NCBI RefSeq assembly: GCF_006494375.1
Contig: NZ_VHIZ01000017.1
Coordinates: 62,001-126,000, forward strand
Source of the DNA: Pantoea anthophila
GTDB lineage: Bacteria; Pseudomonadota; Gammaproteobacteria; Enterobacterales; Enterobacteriaceae
DNA: 64,000 bases
Direction of reading: 5' to 3'
Shown here: piece by piece, positions 52,395 through 61,504 of the stretch
Layout of the letters: each line of letters begins with the position of its first letter
Numbering within the stretch: position 1 is the stretch's first letter
The notes under the pieces: model-generated
Databases searched by the model: none
Told to the model about the DNA's origin: nothing
What the model saw: only the letters and a program-made list of their open reading frames with translations
Made by a program: the position numbers and the translations under genes

Positions 52395-54149
52395 ATGGTA
52401 ACCAACCGGCAGCGCTACCGCGAAAAAGTCTCCCAGATGATTAGCTGGGGGCACTGGTTTGCTCTGTTTAATATCTTATTCGCGCTGATTTTAGGCAGTC
52501 GCTACCTGTTGGTCGCCGACTGGCCTTCTTCACTGGCGGGGCGTATCTACGCCTATACCAGCTGGGTTGGCCACTTCAGTTTTATCGTTTTTGCCGCCTA
52601 TCTGCTGATCATCTTCCCGCTGACGTTTGTGGTGATGTCGCAACGGCTGATGCGGGTAGTGTCCGCGGTGGTCGCCACCGCAGGTCTGACGCTGGTCATG
52701 GTCGACAGCGCGGTGTTCAGCCGCTTCCACCTTCACCTGAACCCGGTGGTGTGGGAGCTGGTAATTAACCCCGATCAGAGCGAGATGGCGCGCGACTGGC
52801 AGCTGATGTTTATCAGCGTGCCGCTGATTTTCCTGGTCGAGATGCTCTTTGCGACCTGGAGCTGGCAGAAACTGCGCAGCCTGAATCGCCGTTCATTTGG
52901 TAAGCCGCTCGCGGCCCTGTTTATCAGCGCCTTCTTTGCCAGCCACCTGATGTATATCTGGGCTGATGCCAACTTCTATCGCCCGATAACCATGCAGCGC
53001 GCTAACCTGCCGCTCTCCTATCCGATGACCGCCCGCCGTTTCCTGGAGCGTCACGGTCTGCTGGATGCGCAGGAGTATCAGCGTCGCCTGGTTCAGCAGG
53101 GCGACCCGGAAGCGCTGGCGGTGGAATATCCGCTGAGCGACATTACCTTCCGCGATGGCGGTACACGCAATAACCTGCTGGTGCTGACCGTGGATGGCCT
53201 GAATAACGCCACGATGGCCAGTGCGCTGCCGCAACTCAACCAGTTTGCCAGCGAAAACGTGCGTTTCACGCAGCACTACAGCGCCGGAGATACCCCGGAG
53301 AAAGGGTTGTTTGGCCTCTTCTACGGCATCTCCTCCAGCTACATGAACGGCATTCTGGCATCCCGTACGCCGTCTGCCCTGCTGGGCGCGCTGAGCACGC
53401 AGGGTTATCAGTTTGGCCTGTTCTCCTCTGAGGGCTTTAATCCGCCGCTCTACCGACAGGCGCTGCTGACCGACTATTCACTGCCGGCGATGACCAGCCA
53501 GCCGAACGCCAGCACCGTCGCGCAATGGCAGAACTGGCTGGAGAAGCAGACAGGTTCCCAGGCGCCCTGGTTCTCCTGGATCGCGCTGAACGGCCCTGAC
53601 GTCACCGGCGACAGCGCCAAAGCCCGTCAGCGCAGTTATCTGCGTCAGGCACCCGCCGTCGATCAGCAGATTCATGCCGTTCTGAGCAGCCTGCAGGCGC
53701 GTGATTTGCTGAAGAACACAGTGGTGGTGATCACCGCGCAGCGCGGTCTGGCGCTGGAGGGTAACCCTGACAGCGCAGGCAATCGCCAGACATTGCAGGT
53801 GCCATTAGTGATTCACTGGCCTGATACGCCCGCGCAGACCGTTGATCGTCTCTCCGATCATCAGGATGTGATGACGACGCTGATGCAGCGCCTGCTGCAT
53901 GTGCGAACCAATCCGGTGAACTATTCGCAGGGTGAAGATCTGTTTGCTGCACGTCGTCGCCATGACTGGGTCGCCAGCAGCGAAGAGAACAAGCTGGTGA
54001 TCACCACGCCGCAGGTGACGCTGGTGCTCAACAACAACGGCAGCTATCGCGCTTATGATGCCGCGGGCAATGCGCTGAAAGATCACAAGCCGGAACTGAC
54101 GTTGCTGTTGCAGGTATTAACTGAGGAGAAGCGATTTATCGCTAACTGA
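52395..54149 (+). CDS. yejM: Inner-membrane sulfatase-like protein YejM (PbgA/LapC)
   Basis: A 584-residue protein (E. coli 586) with five N-terminal spans (within about 18-190) and a periplasmic alkaline-phosphatase/sulfatase-like domain. It senses lipopolysaccharide in the inner membrane and, through LapB, controls LpxC turnover; it is essential in E. coli. The conserved stretch YIWADANFYRPITMQRANLP lies just after the last span. The ATG has no clear ribosome site, so coupling to yejL 22 bases upstream is likely. Confidence 0.96.
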   Translation: MVTNRQRYREKVSQMISWGHWFALFNILFALILGSRYLLVADWPSSLAGRIYAYTSWVGHFSFIVFAAYLLIIFPLTFVVMSQRLMRVVSAVVATAGLTLVMVDSAVFSRFHLHLNPVVWELVINPDQSEMARDWQLMFISVPLIFLVEMLFATWSWQKLRSLNRRSFGKPLAALFISAFFASHLMYIWADANFYRPITMQRANLPLSYPMTARRFLERHGLLDAQEYQRRLVQQGDPEALAVEYPLSDITFRDGGTRNNLLVLTVDGLNNATMASALPQLNQFASENVRFTQHYSAGDTPEKGLFGLFYGISSSYMNGILASRTPSALLGALSTQGYQFGLFSSEGFNPPLYRQALLTDYSLPAMTSQPNASTVAQWQNWLEKQTGSQAPWFSWIALNGPDVTGDSAKARQRSYLRQAPAVDQQIHAVLSSLQARDLLKNTVVVITAQRGLALEGNPDSAGNRQTLQVPLVIHWPDTPAQTVDRLSDHQDVMTTLMQRLLHVRTNPVNYSQGEDLFAARRRHDWVASSEENKLVITTPQVTLVLNNNGSYRAYDAAGNALKDHKPELTLLLQVLTEEKRFIAN

Positions 54150-54222
54150 TTAATTATCAGGCAAATAGTCAGCTGGTATCTTGCATTCATGCCGATAACC
54201 AGTAGACTAATCCTCCAGTGTT

Positions 54223-54299
54223 CGGCACGTAGCGCAGCCTGGTAGCGCACGGTCATGGGGTGTCCGGGGTCGGAGGTTCAAATCCTCTCGTGCCGACCA
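54223..54299 (+). tRNA. proL: tRNA-Pro (anticodon GGG)
   Basis: A 77-base tRNA with encoded CCA. The acceptor CGGCACG pairs with CGTGCCG. The anticodon loop ATGGGGT gives GGG, and the T-arm is GGAGG-TTCAAAT-CCTCT. The anticodon stem CGGTC/GTCCG keeps the central mismatch seen in E. coli proL (CCGTC/GTCGG) with a compensating pair change. It lies just after yejM as in E. coli. tRNA-Pro genes are frequent integration sites, but no direct repeat of its 3' end was noticed nearby. Confidence 0.97.
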
Positions 54300-54308
54300 A
54301 ATTACTCT

Positions 54309-54335
54309 AAAAGCAGCCTCATCGGCTGCTTTTTT
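54309..54335 (+). terminator. terminator after tRNA-Pro
   Basis: AAAAGCAGCC (54309-54318) pairs with GGCTGCTTTT (54324-54333), with a T run to 54335. It lies ten bases past the tRNA. Confidence 0.92.
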
Positions 54336-54421
54336 CGTTTCTGCTGTCAAATCCCCCTTTCCTCGCGTCCCCGCCAATCCGATCTATACTTAACAGCCTG
54401 TGGGTAACAAGAGGAGAGTTT

Positions 54422-54502
54422 ATGACCTTTATTGAAAAAGACGATCCAACAGAAGCACCTGAGTCAGGCGATAAGCAACCTTCCCCGCCAGACCAGAAGT
54501 AA
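54422..54502 (+). CDS. very small acidic protein (26 aa)
   Basis: ATG at 54422 follows a strong AGGAG site six to ten bases upstream, and a TATACT -10 box lies at 54385-54390. The peptide begins MTFIEKDDPTEAPESGD and ends PSPPDQK: polar, acidic, Pro-rich and without a membrane span. It is followed directly by its own terminator, so promoter, ribosome site, frame and terminator form a complete tiny gene. I do not recognise a family. Confidence 0.6.
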   Translation: MTFIEKDDPTEAPESGDKQPSPPDQK

Positions 54503-54510
54503 CCCACCAG

Positions 54511-54534
54511 GGCCGCGCGTGACGCGGCCTTTTT
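54511..54534 (+). terminator. terminator of the 26-aa gene
   Basis: GGCCGCG (54511-54517), CGTGA loop, CGCGGCC (54523-54529), then five T. It starts eight bases after the stop codon at 54502. Confidence 0.9.
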
Positions 54535-54738
54535 CTTACAGCGTAGTCCCTGTTCGTATATTCAGATTAATCCTGCCAGCCGTTAACATTATCTCTGCAA
54601 TCAGCCAGTTATGGCTTGCAGCAGAGGTGGATCCGCCTCACAGAAATTACCTCCCGCTACGCTTTTTCATCAAACTGAAACAAAAATGTCACAGAAACGC
54701 CTTACCCTGAATTCCCCTGAAACTGACGGATAATGTGT

Positions 54739-54942
54739 ATGGCGATTAAAGCAAAGAGCCTGAAAGATGCAGAAACGTTATTGCACTCAGGCATCAGCAA
54801 AGTGGAACTGGCGTATGACATCGGCAGCGACGATTTCTTTCGCCTGGCAAGCCACTGGTGCGACCGCGGCGCGCGTATCAGCAAAGGTCATCACCATTTT
54901 GTTGTTTCTCTGAAGAGTTTTGCCATCCCGCCCAACGACTGA
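54739..54942 (+). CDS. hypothetical protein (67 aa)
   Basis: A 67-residue mostly helical protein with the segments LLHSGISKVELAYDIGSDDF and LASHWCDRGARISKGHHHF, unknown to me. The second of two nearby ATGs (54739) is chosen because ACGGA is at a workable distance; an upstream ATG at 54733 adds two residues. The 196 bases before it hold no other feature I can name. It lies between the 26-aa gene and the phosphopantetheinyl transferase and may be co-transcribed with the latter. Confidence 0.6.
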   Translation: MAIKAKSLKDAETLLHSGISKVELAYDIGSDDFFRLASHWCDRGARISKGHHHFVVSLKSFAIPPND

Positions 54943-55013
54943 TCCCGGCAGGCTGCTTGCCCTGTTTGCATGCACCTGATTTAATGCCGTTTTGGCATCC
55001 ATTATGGTTCCGC

Positions 55014-55730
55014 ATGCGCTATCCCGACCTGCCGCTGCCGCCTGTTGCAGGCGGCTTTATTCTCTCTTCGCACCTGAGCCACAGCGATCCACTGCTGGCG
55101 GTGAGTCACTTTAATCCGCACGCTTACGATGAGGCACTGGCTGCTGCCTGGGGCATCACGCTGCCTGCCCGCCTGCAACAGGCTGTCAGCAAACGTCGTG
55201 CCGAATACCTGGCCAGCCGGATGCTGGTAAGGTCGGTCATGGCAGAACTGGGCATCCCTGATTTTATCCTGAACAATGCCCCCGATCGCTCTCCCTGCTG
55301 GCCAGCGGGTATCCAGGCGTCGCTGTCACACAGCGCGGGTGTTGTGGTCGTCGCGGCAACGCGTCAGTCCTGCGCTGTCGGGGTCGATGTTGAACAGATC
55401 ATGCCGGAGATGACGGCGAACGACATGGCCGGGCTGCTGATGAATGCGCAGGAGCAGCAACTGCTGCGGTCGCTGCCGGTCAGCTTCAGTGCCGCCGCGA
55501 CCCTGCTGTTCTCTCTGAAAGAGAGTGTTTACAAGGCACTCTGGCCCCAACTGCATCAGCCGATGGACTTTCTTCAGGCGGCGCTGGTGTCGGTGGATTG
55601 TGCCCGACAGCGCGCCACGCTGCGGCTGACTCAGCACTTCAGTGAGCGATTTCCGGCGGGCACATTATTACAGGCGACATTTTTGTGGCGGGAGAATCTG
55701 GTGATAACGCAGGTGGTGCATCCGGTTTAA
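55014..55730 (+). CDS. 4'-phosphopantetheinyl transferase, EntD type
   Basis: A 238-residue enzyme of the EntD/Sfp superfamily that loads phosphopantetheine onto carrier domains of peptide or polyketide synthetases. Motifs are KRRAEYLASR (about 60-69), SLSHS (about 103-107), the metal-binding GVDVEQ with Asp125 and Glu127, and FSLKESVYKALWP (about 166-178) with Glu170 and Lys174. No clear ribosome site precedes ATG 55014; ATG 54984 is an alternative start. No carrier protein or synthetase gene is in the window, so its substrate must be encoded elsewhere. Confidence 0.9.
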   Translation: MRYPDLPLPPVAGGFILSSHLSHSDPLLAVSHFNPHAYDEALAAAWGITLPARLQQAVSKRRAEYLASRMLVRSVMAELGIPDFILNNAPDRSPCWPAGIQASLSHSAGVVVVAATRQSCAVGVDVEQIMPEMTANDMAGLLMNAQEQQLLRSLPVSFSAAATLLFSLKESVYKALWPQLHQPMDFLQAALVSVDCARQRATLRLTQHFSERFPAGTLLQATFLWRENLVITQVVHPV

Positions 55731-55760
55731 AAAACCGGCTAAACAACGCAGCTTAGCCGG
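55729..55760 (-). terminator. terminator of yojI
   Basis: CCGGCTAA (55735-55742) pairs with TTAGCCGG (55753-55760). On the minus strand the stem is followed by six T. The T run overlaps the stop of the convergent transferase gene. Confidence 0.85.
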
Positions 55761-55886
55761 GGGTAAACACAGACGAAAGAAGAAGTTTCAGGATCGCAGA
55801 AACCGCTGTTTCTGCTGTCCGCTACAGTAACCGCTTTCAGGCGCGGCCTGCCAATACGCTTTTTTGCTAAGTTTTGCCATCTGCCG

Positions 55887-57539
55887 CTAAAGGCCAGTGT
55901 CGGTGCGTTTTACCGAGTCGAGCGTGGCGAGGTCGCGCTCATTACCGGTCAGCTCGGTTAACTGCCCTTCGCGCATCTCCAGCAGCCGGTCAGCGTGAAT
56001 GAAATAGTGATCGTCATGGCTGATGGCAAATACCGTTTTGCCCGCCTCCTGCAGCCACGGCAGCAGCTCACGATAGAAGATGCGACGGAAATGGGGGTCC
56101 TGATCGGCCGCCCACTCATCCAGCAGCAGCACATCCCGCTCTTCTGCCACCGCCAGCAGCAGTGCCAGGCGCTTGCTCTGTCCTTTGGACAGCCGGAGGT
56201 TCAGCACCTTATTACCGGCAAGTTTCAGCTTATCCTGCATCTTCAGCCTCTCCAGCCACTGCTGAACCAGCGCCGGATTGGCCGGACCCCCTTCCCGCCC
56301 GATGAGCCGATCAAACAGGTGCAGATCGGTAAAGACCGCCGAGAACTGACTGCGCCAGCGATCGAGTTCATCTGCCGTGATCGGCTGGCCATCCAGCAGC
56401 AGCGTGCCGGACTGTGGCTGATAAAGCCCGGTCAGCAGCATCGCCAGCGTCGATTTCCCGCTGCCGTTACCGCCAATCAGAAAGACCAGCTCTCCCCGGC
56501 GCAGCGTCAGGTTGATCGGCCCGACCTTAAAGCCGTTGTCGCCGTAGTGGAAGGAGACATCACGTAACTCCAGCGTCTGCCACGCCGCGGTGGCGGCTGG
56601 CGCGTGGAAGCCGGGCTGATAAGGAGCGAGATCGAAGGCGTTAAGCTTACGGAACGCCACCTGCGCGCTGAGCAGCGTAGGCAGCGCGCCGACCGCCGAG
56701 AGCAGCGGCGTGCGCAGAAACAGCAGCGTCAGGGAGAAGGTCGCGGCGACGGCGGTGTCAGCCCAGCCCAGGCTGTTGGCCATAAAAAAGACGATGCCGA
56801 TAGCGCCTAAGGTCATGATGTTCGACCAGTTAACCGCACTGAGATGATAGGTGTCGGCCCGCACAATATGATGACGCCAGGCGCGGGCATCTTCCTGATA
56901 AACCGTGTCGTAGACCTGCTGAGCGCGCGACCGGTTAAGCTGCAGCTCTTTACGCCCTTCTATCACCGTCTGGTAATCGCGATAGAGGCTATCTTCGATG
57001 TCCCGCAGCTTCGCCATATGCTGATAGACCCGCGAGACCAGCAGCCAGCCGCCTACCAGCGTGACAGCCATCCAGAGACTGGTCACCAGTAACATCTCCG
57101 GCGAGAGCCAGGCGAGATAGATCGCCGAACCGAGGGTAATGATGACGCCCTGAAATAGCTCCGGCAGCCGCACAAAGGCCAGCGTAATGGCACGCACATC
57201 GCTGGTCAGCCCGGCCAGCAGCTGGGCACTGCCGAGTTGCTCAATGCGCTCGACCCGGGTGTCGAGAATACGTTTGATAAATTCACCGCGCAGCCGCCAG
57301 ACAAACTGATGGCCGAGCGTTGTCAGCGCCAGCTGCGAGGCGAGCGTGACCGCCATCAGCACCACCAGCTGCAACAGGAACTGCGGCAGCACCGCAAAAG
57401 AGGTGTTAATGGCGACAATCATTTCGCGGTTGATGAAGGCGATCATCCCGATGCCCAGCACTGCGCTTAACAGCGTCAGGGCAATCACCCCAATGAAAGG
57501 CCAGCGGAACTGGCGAAAAACAACGTGTAGCAACGTCAT
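55887..57539 (-). CDS. yojI: ABC transporter/microcin exporter YojI
   Basis: A 550-residue fused permease-ATPase (E. coli YojI 547). Six membrane spans (within about 12-290) precede an ABC domain with Walker A GGNGSGKS (356-363), the signature variant LSKGQ (450-454) and Walker B LLLDEW (471-476). In E. coli it expels microcin J25 together with TolC. I start at ATG 57539, which aligns with the E. coli N-terminus; the open frame extends to 57599. It is 95 bases downstream of alkB on the same strand. Confidence 0.94.
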   Translation of the reverse strand: MTLLHVVFRQFRWPFIGVIALTLLSAVLGIGMIAFINREMIVAINTSFAVLPQFLLQLVVLMAVTLASQLALTTLGHQFVWRLRGEFIKRILDTRVERIEQLGSAQLLAGLTSDVRAITLAFVRLPELFQGVIITLGSAIYLAWLSPEMLLVTSLWMAVTLVGGWLLVSRVYQHMAKLRDIEDSLYRDYQTVIEGRKELQLNRSRAQQVYDTVYQEDARAWRHHIVRADTYHLSAVNWSNIMTLGAIGIVFFMANSLGWADTAVAATFSLTLLFLRTPLLSAVGALPTLLSAQVAFRKLNAFDLAPYQPGFHAPAATAAWQTLELRDVSFHYGDNGFKVGPINLTLRRGELVFLIGGNGSGKSTLAMLLTGLYQPQSGTLLLDGQPITADELDRWRSQFSAVFTDLHLFDRLIGREGGPANPALVQQWLERLKMQDKLKLAGNKVLNLRLSKGQSKRLALLLAVAEERDVLLLDEWAADQDPHFRRIFYRELLPWLQEAGKTVFAISHDDHYFIHADRLLEMREGQLTELTGNERDLATLDSVKRTDTGL

Positions 57540-57634
57540 GCAGGCAATCCAGCAGTCAAAAAACAGCCTGCAGTGTAATGGGATGCGGAATGATAGCAAT
57601 AGTTATTCTCACCACGCCGTCCCGCGCCCAGGGC

Positions 57635-58276
57635 TCAGAAGGCGCGGCGGAACGTGAGGTTATAACGCCAGGCGCCCACCAGCGGATGCACGCCGGGCTT
57701 GAGCGGCAGGATACCGTGATAACGCAGGCGTGACGGCCCGCCCCACACCACAATGTCGCCATGTTCCAGCAGCACCCGCTGGGTAGCGTCGCCACGCTCA
57801 AAGCCGCCAAACTGAAACACGGCCGGTAGCCCCAGCGACACGGAGACAATGGGCTGGCGCATATCTTTTTCATCTTTGTCCTGATGCAGCGTCAGCTTTG
57901 CGCCCGGTTCATAGCGATTAAGTAAACAGGCATCCGGATTAAAGCCGGGAAAGCCCGCTTCAAGGGCGGCCTGTTGCGCCAGGGTGCGAAACAGGGGCGG
58001 CATCGGGGGCCAGCGGCGGCCATTAAGATTGTCCTGCTGCTCATACTGATAGCCGCGCGAATCCACCGACCAGCCAAAGTCGCCGCAGTTGGTCATCGCG
58101 ACCGACATGCGGTGCCCGCCGGGCGTAATGCGATGGGCAAACGGATTCTGTTCTGCAATCGCCATCACCTGCTGATACAGCGTTTCTGCATCCTCACGCG
58201 CGCGGCGGCGCAGGATCACGGCGCCTTCTGCCAGCGGCTCCTGCCAGGGTTGCTCTTCACTAAAGAGATCTAACAT
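57635..58276 (-). CDS. alkB: DNA/RNA demethylase AlkB
   Basis: A 213-residue Fe(II)/2-oxoglutarate dioxygenase (E. coli 216) that removes 1-methyladenine and 3-methylcytosine. Iron ligands His131 and Asp133 (LHQDKDE) and His187 are present, and 2-oxoglutarate-binding Arg204 and Arg210 lie in AWRYNLTFRR. All have exactly the E. coli numbering. Its ATG overlaps the apbE stop by one base. In E. coli alkB is coupled to ada, and here the ada gene is missing from this place. Confidence 0.96.
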   Translation of the reverse strand: MLDLFSEEQPWQEPLAEGAVILRRRAREDAETLYQQVMAIAEQNPFAHRITPGGHRMSVAMTNCGDFGWSVDSRGYQYEQQDNLNGRRWPPMPPLFRTLAQQAALEAGFPGFNPDACLLNRYEPGAKLTLHQDKDEKDMRQPIVSVSLGLPAVFQFGGFERGDATQRVLLEHGDIVVWGGPSRLRYHGILPLKPGVHPLVGAWRYNLTFRRAF

Positions 58277-59325
58277 CAGGGTTCTCCGGTCGTTTCAGCG
58301 GGGATCAGGAAAGCAGCAAACTGCGGCGACATCCAGCTGACAAATTTATCGCCCTGTTTGCTGATCAGATAGACCGCCAGATGCTGTTCGAGTGCCAGCG
58401 CTTTGGCTTTCTCCGTGCCGAGTACCATCAGGCCCGTATCCCAGCCATCCGCTTCCAGCGCCGTGGTGGCAATCACCGTGGCGGAAACCAGCTTATGCTC
58501 AATAGGCCGTCCGGTAACGGGATCGATGACATGAGAAATCCGTTTGCCGTCCAGTTCATAATAGTTGCGATAGCTGCCGGAGGTGCTGATGCCGTGCCCC
58601 TGCAGATCAACGCGCGCCTGAACGGCATTCTCGCGGTCAGTAGGTTTCTGGATCGCCACCCGCCAGGGCTGCTGCTGCGCATTCAGCCCGCGGCTCAGCA
58701 CCGCGCCGCCCACCGACACCAGATAGTTGTTGATGCCGAGCTGCTCCATCAGTCGCGCCAGATGATCGGTCGCAAAGCCCTCGCCGACGGTTGAGAGGTC
58801 AACATAGAGCCCCGGCAGATCTTTCTGCAGCCACTGCCCCCCGGCACCCTGCACCACCCGCAGATGCTGCAGACCGGTCTCCGCCCGGGCGGCCGCGATC
58901 TGTGCAGCATCGGGCGTGTGGACGGGCTGTTTCGTCGGGCCGAAGCCCCACAGATTGACCAGCGGGCCGACGGTGATATCCATCGCGCCACCGGTTTTAC
59001 GGCCAATCCGCAGTGCGGTGGTGACAATGTCTGCCATGTTTTCACTCACCAGCTGCGGTGTGAGATCGCGGCTTTGGTTAAAGCGTGACAGCGCGGAGTC
59101 CGGCTTCCACGTCGAGAGTTCCGCATCGTCAGCATCCAGCCGCTGCTGAATACGCTGCTGCAGTTCCGCCTTGCGCGCCTGATCGACACCCGCCAGGCTC
59201 ACCCGCCAGACGGTTCCCATCGTTTTCCCTTCCAGCACCAGCGCCGGTTCAGCCGCAGGTTTATCGCAGGCCACTAATGACAGTGCCAGCACTGCTGTAA
59301 GCAGCAGATTAGTCTGATAACGCAT
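58276..59325 (-). CDS. apbE: FAD:protein FMN transferase ApbE, lipoprotein
   Basis: A 349-residue periplasmic enzyme (E. coli 351) that attaches FMN to threonine residues of proteins such as RnfG and NqrC. A lipoprotein signal ends LVAC with Cys20. Conserved blocks are GKTMGTVWRVSL (about 33-44), MDITVGPLVNLWGFG (about 119-133), DLSTVGEGFATDHLA and GSYRNYYELDGKRISHVIDP (about 256-275). Its stop overlaps the start of alkB, giving an apbE-alkB pair. Upstream lie two small plus-strand frames. Confidence 0.95.
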   Translation of the reverse strand: MRYQTNLLLTAVLALSLVACDKPAAEPALVLEGKTMGTVWRVSLAGVDQARKAELQQRIQQRLDADDAELSTWKPDSALSRFNQSRDLTPQLVSENMADIVTTALRIGRKTGGAMDITVGPLVNLWGFGPTKQPVHTPDAAQIAAARAETGLQHLRVVQGAGGQWLQKDLPGLYVDLSTVGEGFATDHLARLMEQLGINNYLVSVGGAVLSRGLNAQQQPWRVAIQKPTDRENAVQARVDLQGHGISTSGSYRNYYELDGKRISHVIDPVTGRPIEHKLVSATVIATTALEADGWDTGLMVLGTEKAKALALEQHLAVYLISKQGDKFVSWMSPQFAAFLIPAETTGEP

Positions 59326-59496
59326 CCTTCCTCACTTGTAACACTTTATTCCGACCTGCTACAAAGCATAAACTTCGGGTAAAGACGCTTAAAGAGAGTT
59401 GAATCTCTCTGTTAAGCCCCTCAAACTTGACCCGTCATCTATCCTCTGCCCGCCTTTAATCAGGCGATCGACATTCATTTAATAAAGGAGCAGCAG

Positions 59497-59607
59497 ATGA
59501 TCTATCTGATTCTCGCCATTGCCCTGGGGCTGTTTGTTTTCAGCACCTATAAAGTTCTGCATCAGCGTCGTCATCGTCACATGCTCCCTTCCCGGCCGCG
59601 CCATTAA
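59497..59607 (+). CDS. small single-span membrane protein (36 aa)
   Basis: ATG 59497 follows AGGAG at a spacing of seven bases. The peptide starts MIYLILAIALGLFVFS, one membrane span, and continues with a strongly basic His/Arg tail HQRRHRHMLPSRPRH, which should face the cytoplasm. It is divergent from apbE. I do not recognise a named family. The ribosome site and span-plus-basic-tail design support a real gene. Confidence 0.6.
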   Translation: MIYLILAIALGLFVFSTYKVLHQRRHRHMLPSRPRH

Positions 59608-59759
59608 CAGGCTGCACTGCACCGGCGTGGGGCAATCTGCTCCCGTCGGGCGCAGCAAGTGTATCAAAGCAGGCGTAAAGTCTGTGGCTGTGAGAGCGGT
59701 TAAGCTGGCATGAATTCTGCACTGTTGAAACAGTGTTTATCTCTGATGAGAGGTGCAGA

Positions 59760-59951
59760 ATGAAAAATTCCGGATGGCAGGCAGCCTGGCAGCACTGGCT
59801 GAGCTTTTCAGCTTTCACCCTGGCAGGTGTAGCCTTTGAAGGTGCGCGATTTGGCAGCGTGGTATCGCCAGAAACCACGGTGGCGGAACCGGCAAAATGG
59901 CGCAAGGCTGACGCGGTCAGCCCACAGGGTCACGCAGGAGCACAGCGGTAA
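59760..59951 (+). CDS. hypothetical small protein (63 aa)
   Basis: ATG 59760 with GAGAGGTG upstream. It encodes MKNSGWQAAWQHWLSFSAF and a short hydrophobic stretch to about residue 26, then a polar Ala/Pro-rich tail. It ends 17 bases before the porin gene, which converges on it. Codon use is unremarkable and no family is recognised. It could be a chance frame. Confidence 0.45.
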   Translation: MKNSGWQAAWQHWLSFSAFTLAGVAFEGARFGSVVSPETTVAEPAKWRKADAVSPQGHAGAQR

Positions 59952-59968
59952 CTGCGCTCCCTGTTGAC

Positions 59969-61087
59969 TCAGAACTGGTAAACCAGACCCAGTGCCACCA
60001 CGTCGTCGGTATTGATACCGGCTGCGTCGGTGAAGTCGTTGTCGTCCAGCAGGTTGATCTGGTAATCAACATAGGTGGACATGTTTTTGTTGAAGTAGTA
60101 CGTCGCACCGACATCAACATATTTTTTCAGGTTCTGTTTGCCCCAGTTCTGCACGTCGGTGCCGCGTGAGGTCACGTAGGCCAGAGAAGGACGCAGGCCA
60201 AAGTCGAACTGATACTGGGCAACCAGTTCCCAGTTGTCCGCTTTATCGGCATAACCGTAGGCTGAAGAGCTGTCACTGCTGTCGCCGAAGCGGGTGGCGT
60301 TGTAAGAGCGTGAGTACATGGCCGCCAGGTAGACGTTGTTGGCATCATATTTCAGACCACCGGTGTAAACTTCCGCCTTATCACCCCGTCCCAGGATACC
60401 CTCTGATCCGCCATTCTGGCGGTTCGTGCGATCGGACTGGAATGCGGCTGCACCGATACCGAAACCTGAGCCCAGATCATAGGTGGTGCTCAGACCCCAG
60501 CCGTCACCATTCTCACCCAGCACGTCGCGGCCACCAGCCGACTCGGTGTTGTTATCATTTTTGCCCTGATACTGAACCGCAAAGTTCCAGCCATCCACCA
60601 GACCAAAGAAGTTATTGTTACGGTAGGTCGCCATGCCGTTGCCGCGCTGGAACATGAAGTTATCAGCGCCATAGGTATCCCCGCCGAACTCTGGCAGCAC
60701 GTCGGTCCATGCGCCGATATCGTAGGCGACACCGTAGTTACGGCCGTAGTCGAATGAACCGGCATCACCGAACTTCAGTCCGGCAAAGCCCACGCGGGTA
60801 TAGCTGTCGGCGGTGCCTTCATCCTCGGAGTTGTTCAGCGCAGCCTGATATTCCCACTGACCATAACCGGTCAGCTCGTTGCTGATCTCCGTTTCACCTT
60901 TGAAGCCAAAACGAACGTATGACTTGTCACCGTCAGAGCCGTCGTTGTCAGAGAAGTAGTGCAGACCGTCAACCTTACCGAACAGATCCAGTTTGTTGCC
61001 GTCTTTGTTATAAATTTCAGCTGCGTTTGCTGATCCTGCTGCTGCCAGCAATGCAGGGATCACCAGGGAGAGAACGCGACGTTTCAT
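59969..61087 (-). CDS. ompC: OmpC-type outer-membrane porin
   Basis: A 372-residue precursor with a signal peptide of about 21-22 residues (ending GSANA, before AEIYNKDG). The mature protein is a 16-strand trimeric porin. The start [19 protein letters not shown], the constriction-loop motif PEFGGD (about 133-138) and the C-terminal Phe in LGLVYQF are typical of OmpC/OmpF/PhoE. Synteny with apbE on one side and micF on the other identifies it as ompC. GAGGGT precedes the ATG, with the leader ATAACAGAGGG as in E. coli. Confidence 0.94.
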   Translation of the reverse strand: MKRRVLSLVIPALLAAAGSANAAEIYNKDGNKLDLFGKVDGLHYFSDNDGSDGDKSYVRFGFKGETEISNELTGYGQWEYQAALNNSEDEGTADSYTRVGFAGLKFGDAGSFDYGRNYGVAYDIGAWTDVLPEFGGDTYGADNFMFQRGNGMATYRNNNFFGLVDGWNFAVQYQGKNDNNTESAGGRDVLGENGDGWGLSTTYDLGSGFGIGAAAFQSDRTNRQNGGSEGILGRGDKAEVYTGGLKYDANNVYLAAMYSRSYNATRFGDSSDSSSAYGYADKADNWELVAQYQFDFGLRPSLAYVTSRGTDVQNWGKQNLKKYVDVGATYYFNKNMSTYVDYQINLLDDNDFTDAAGINTDDVVALGLVYQF

Positions 61088-61237
61088 TTTATTACCCTCT
61101 GTTATGTGCCTTTATAATTTGCCACTGCTAACTGAATGTTTAAAATTCAGCCGGCAGGCCATTGTTCTTTTATAACGGGTAATAATCCACCTGGAAAATG
61201 CTACTAAATTTCCAAAAGTGTTACACGAGTCGAAACA

Positions 61238-61260
61238 GTTATTTCATAATGTAAATTTCG
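61238..61260 (-). promoter_or_regulatory. OmpR-binding box (C1-like) upstream of ompC
   Basis: On the minus strand the sequence TTTACATTATGAAATAAC matches the first OmpR site of E. coli ompC, TTTACATTTTGAAACA, with few changes. It is followed by TGTTTCGACTCGTGTAAC, which may hold further sites. It lies about 150-170 bases upstream of the ompC start. Phospho-OmpR control is inferred from E. coli. Confidence 0.65.
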
Positions 61261-61409
61261 GGGAACTAATAACCAGCACAGATCGATAAAAATTGCCGCA
61301 CGAATCGCTAAACCCATTCAGATTCTTTGGTTATCAATGAGTTATTTCAGATCATTCCGAAGCACTGAATGATAAAACTTATGACGCATCTGAGAATAGA
61401 ATAGTCCCC

Positions 61410-61504
61410 GCTATCATCATTTATTCCATTATTACCTTCATTCTCCCCGAATGAGATGTACAACTTATTATTTCCCGCCGGACAGTTTGTCCGGCTTTTT
61501 TTTT
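61410..61504 (+). ncRNA. micF: MicF antisense small RNA
   Basis: Divergent from ompC, 322 bases upstream of it. It begins GCTATCATCATTTATT, nearly the E. coli MicF start GCTATCATCATTAACT, which is the part that pairs with ompF mRNA. It continues with TTATTACC and TTCATTC. It ends in a perfect 7-bp terminator GCCGGAC (61477-61483), AGTTT loop, GTCCGGC (61489-61495) and nine T. A TAGAAT -10 box lies at 61397-61402, so the start is at 61410. Length is about 95. Confidence 0.92.

Noticed and set aside
54223..54534. Integrated element at tRNA-Pro
   Set aside because: No integrase, no duplicated tRNA 3' end noticed, and yejM-proL order is the normal backbone; the genes that follow look like ordinary small lineage-specific additions.
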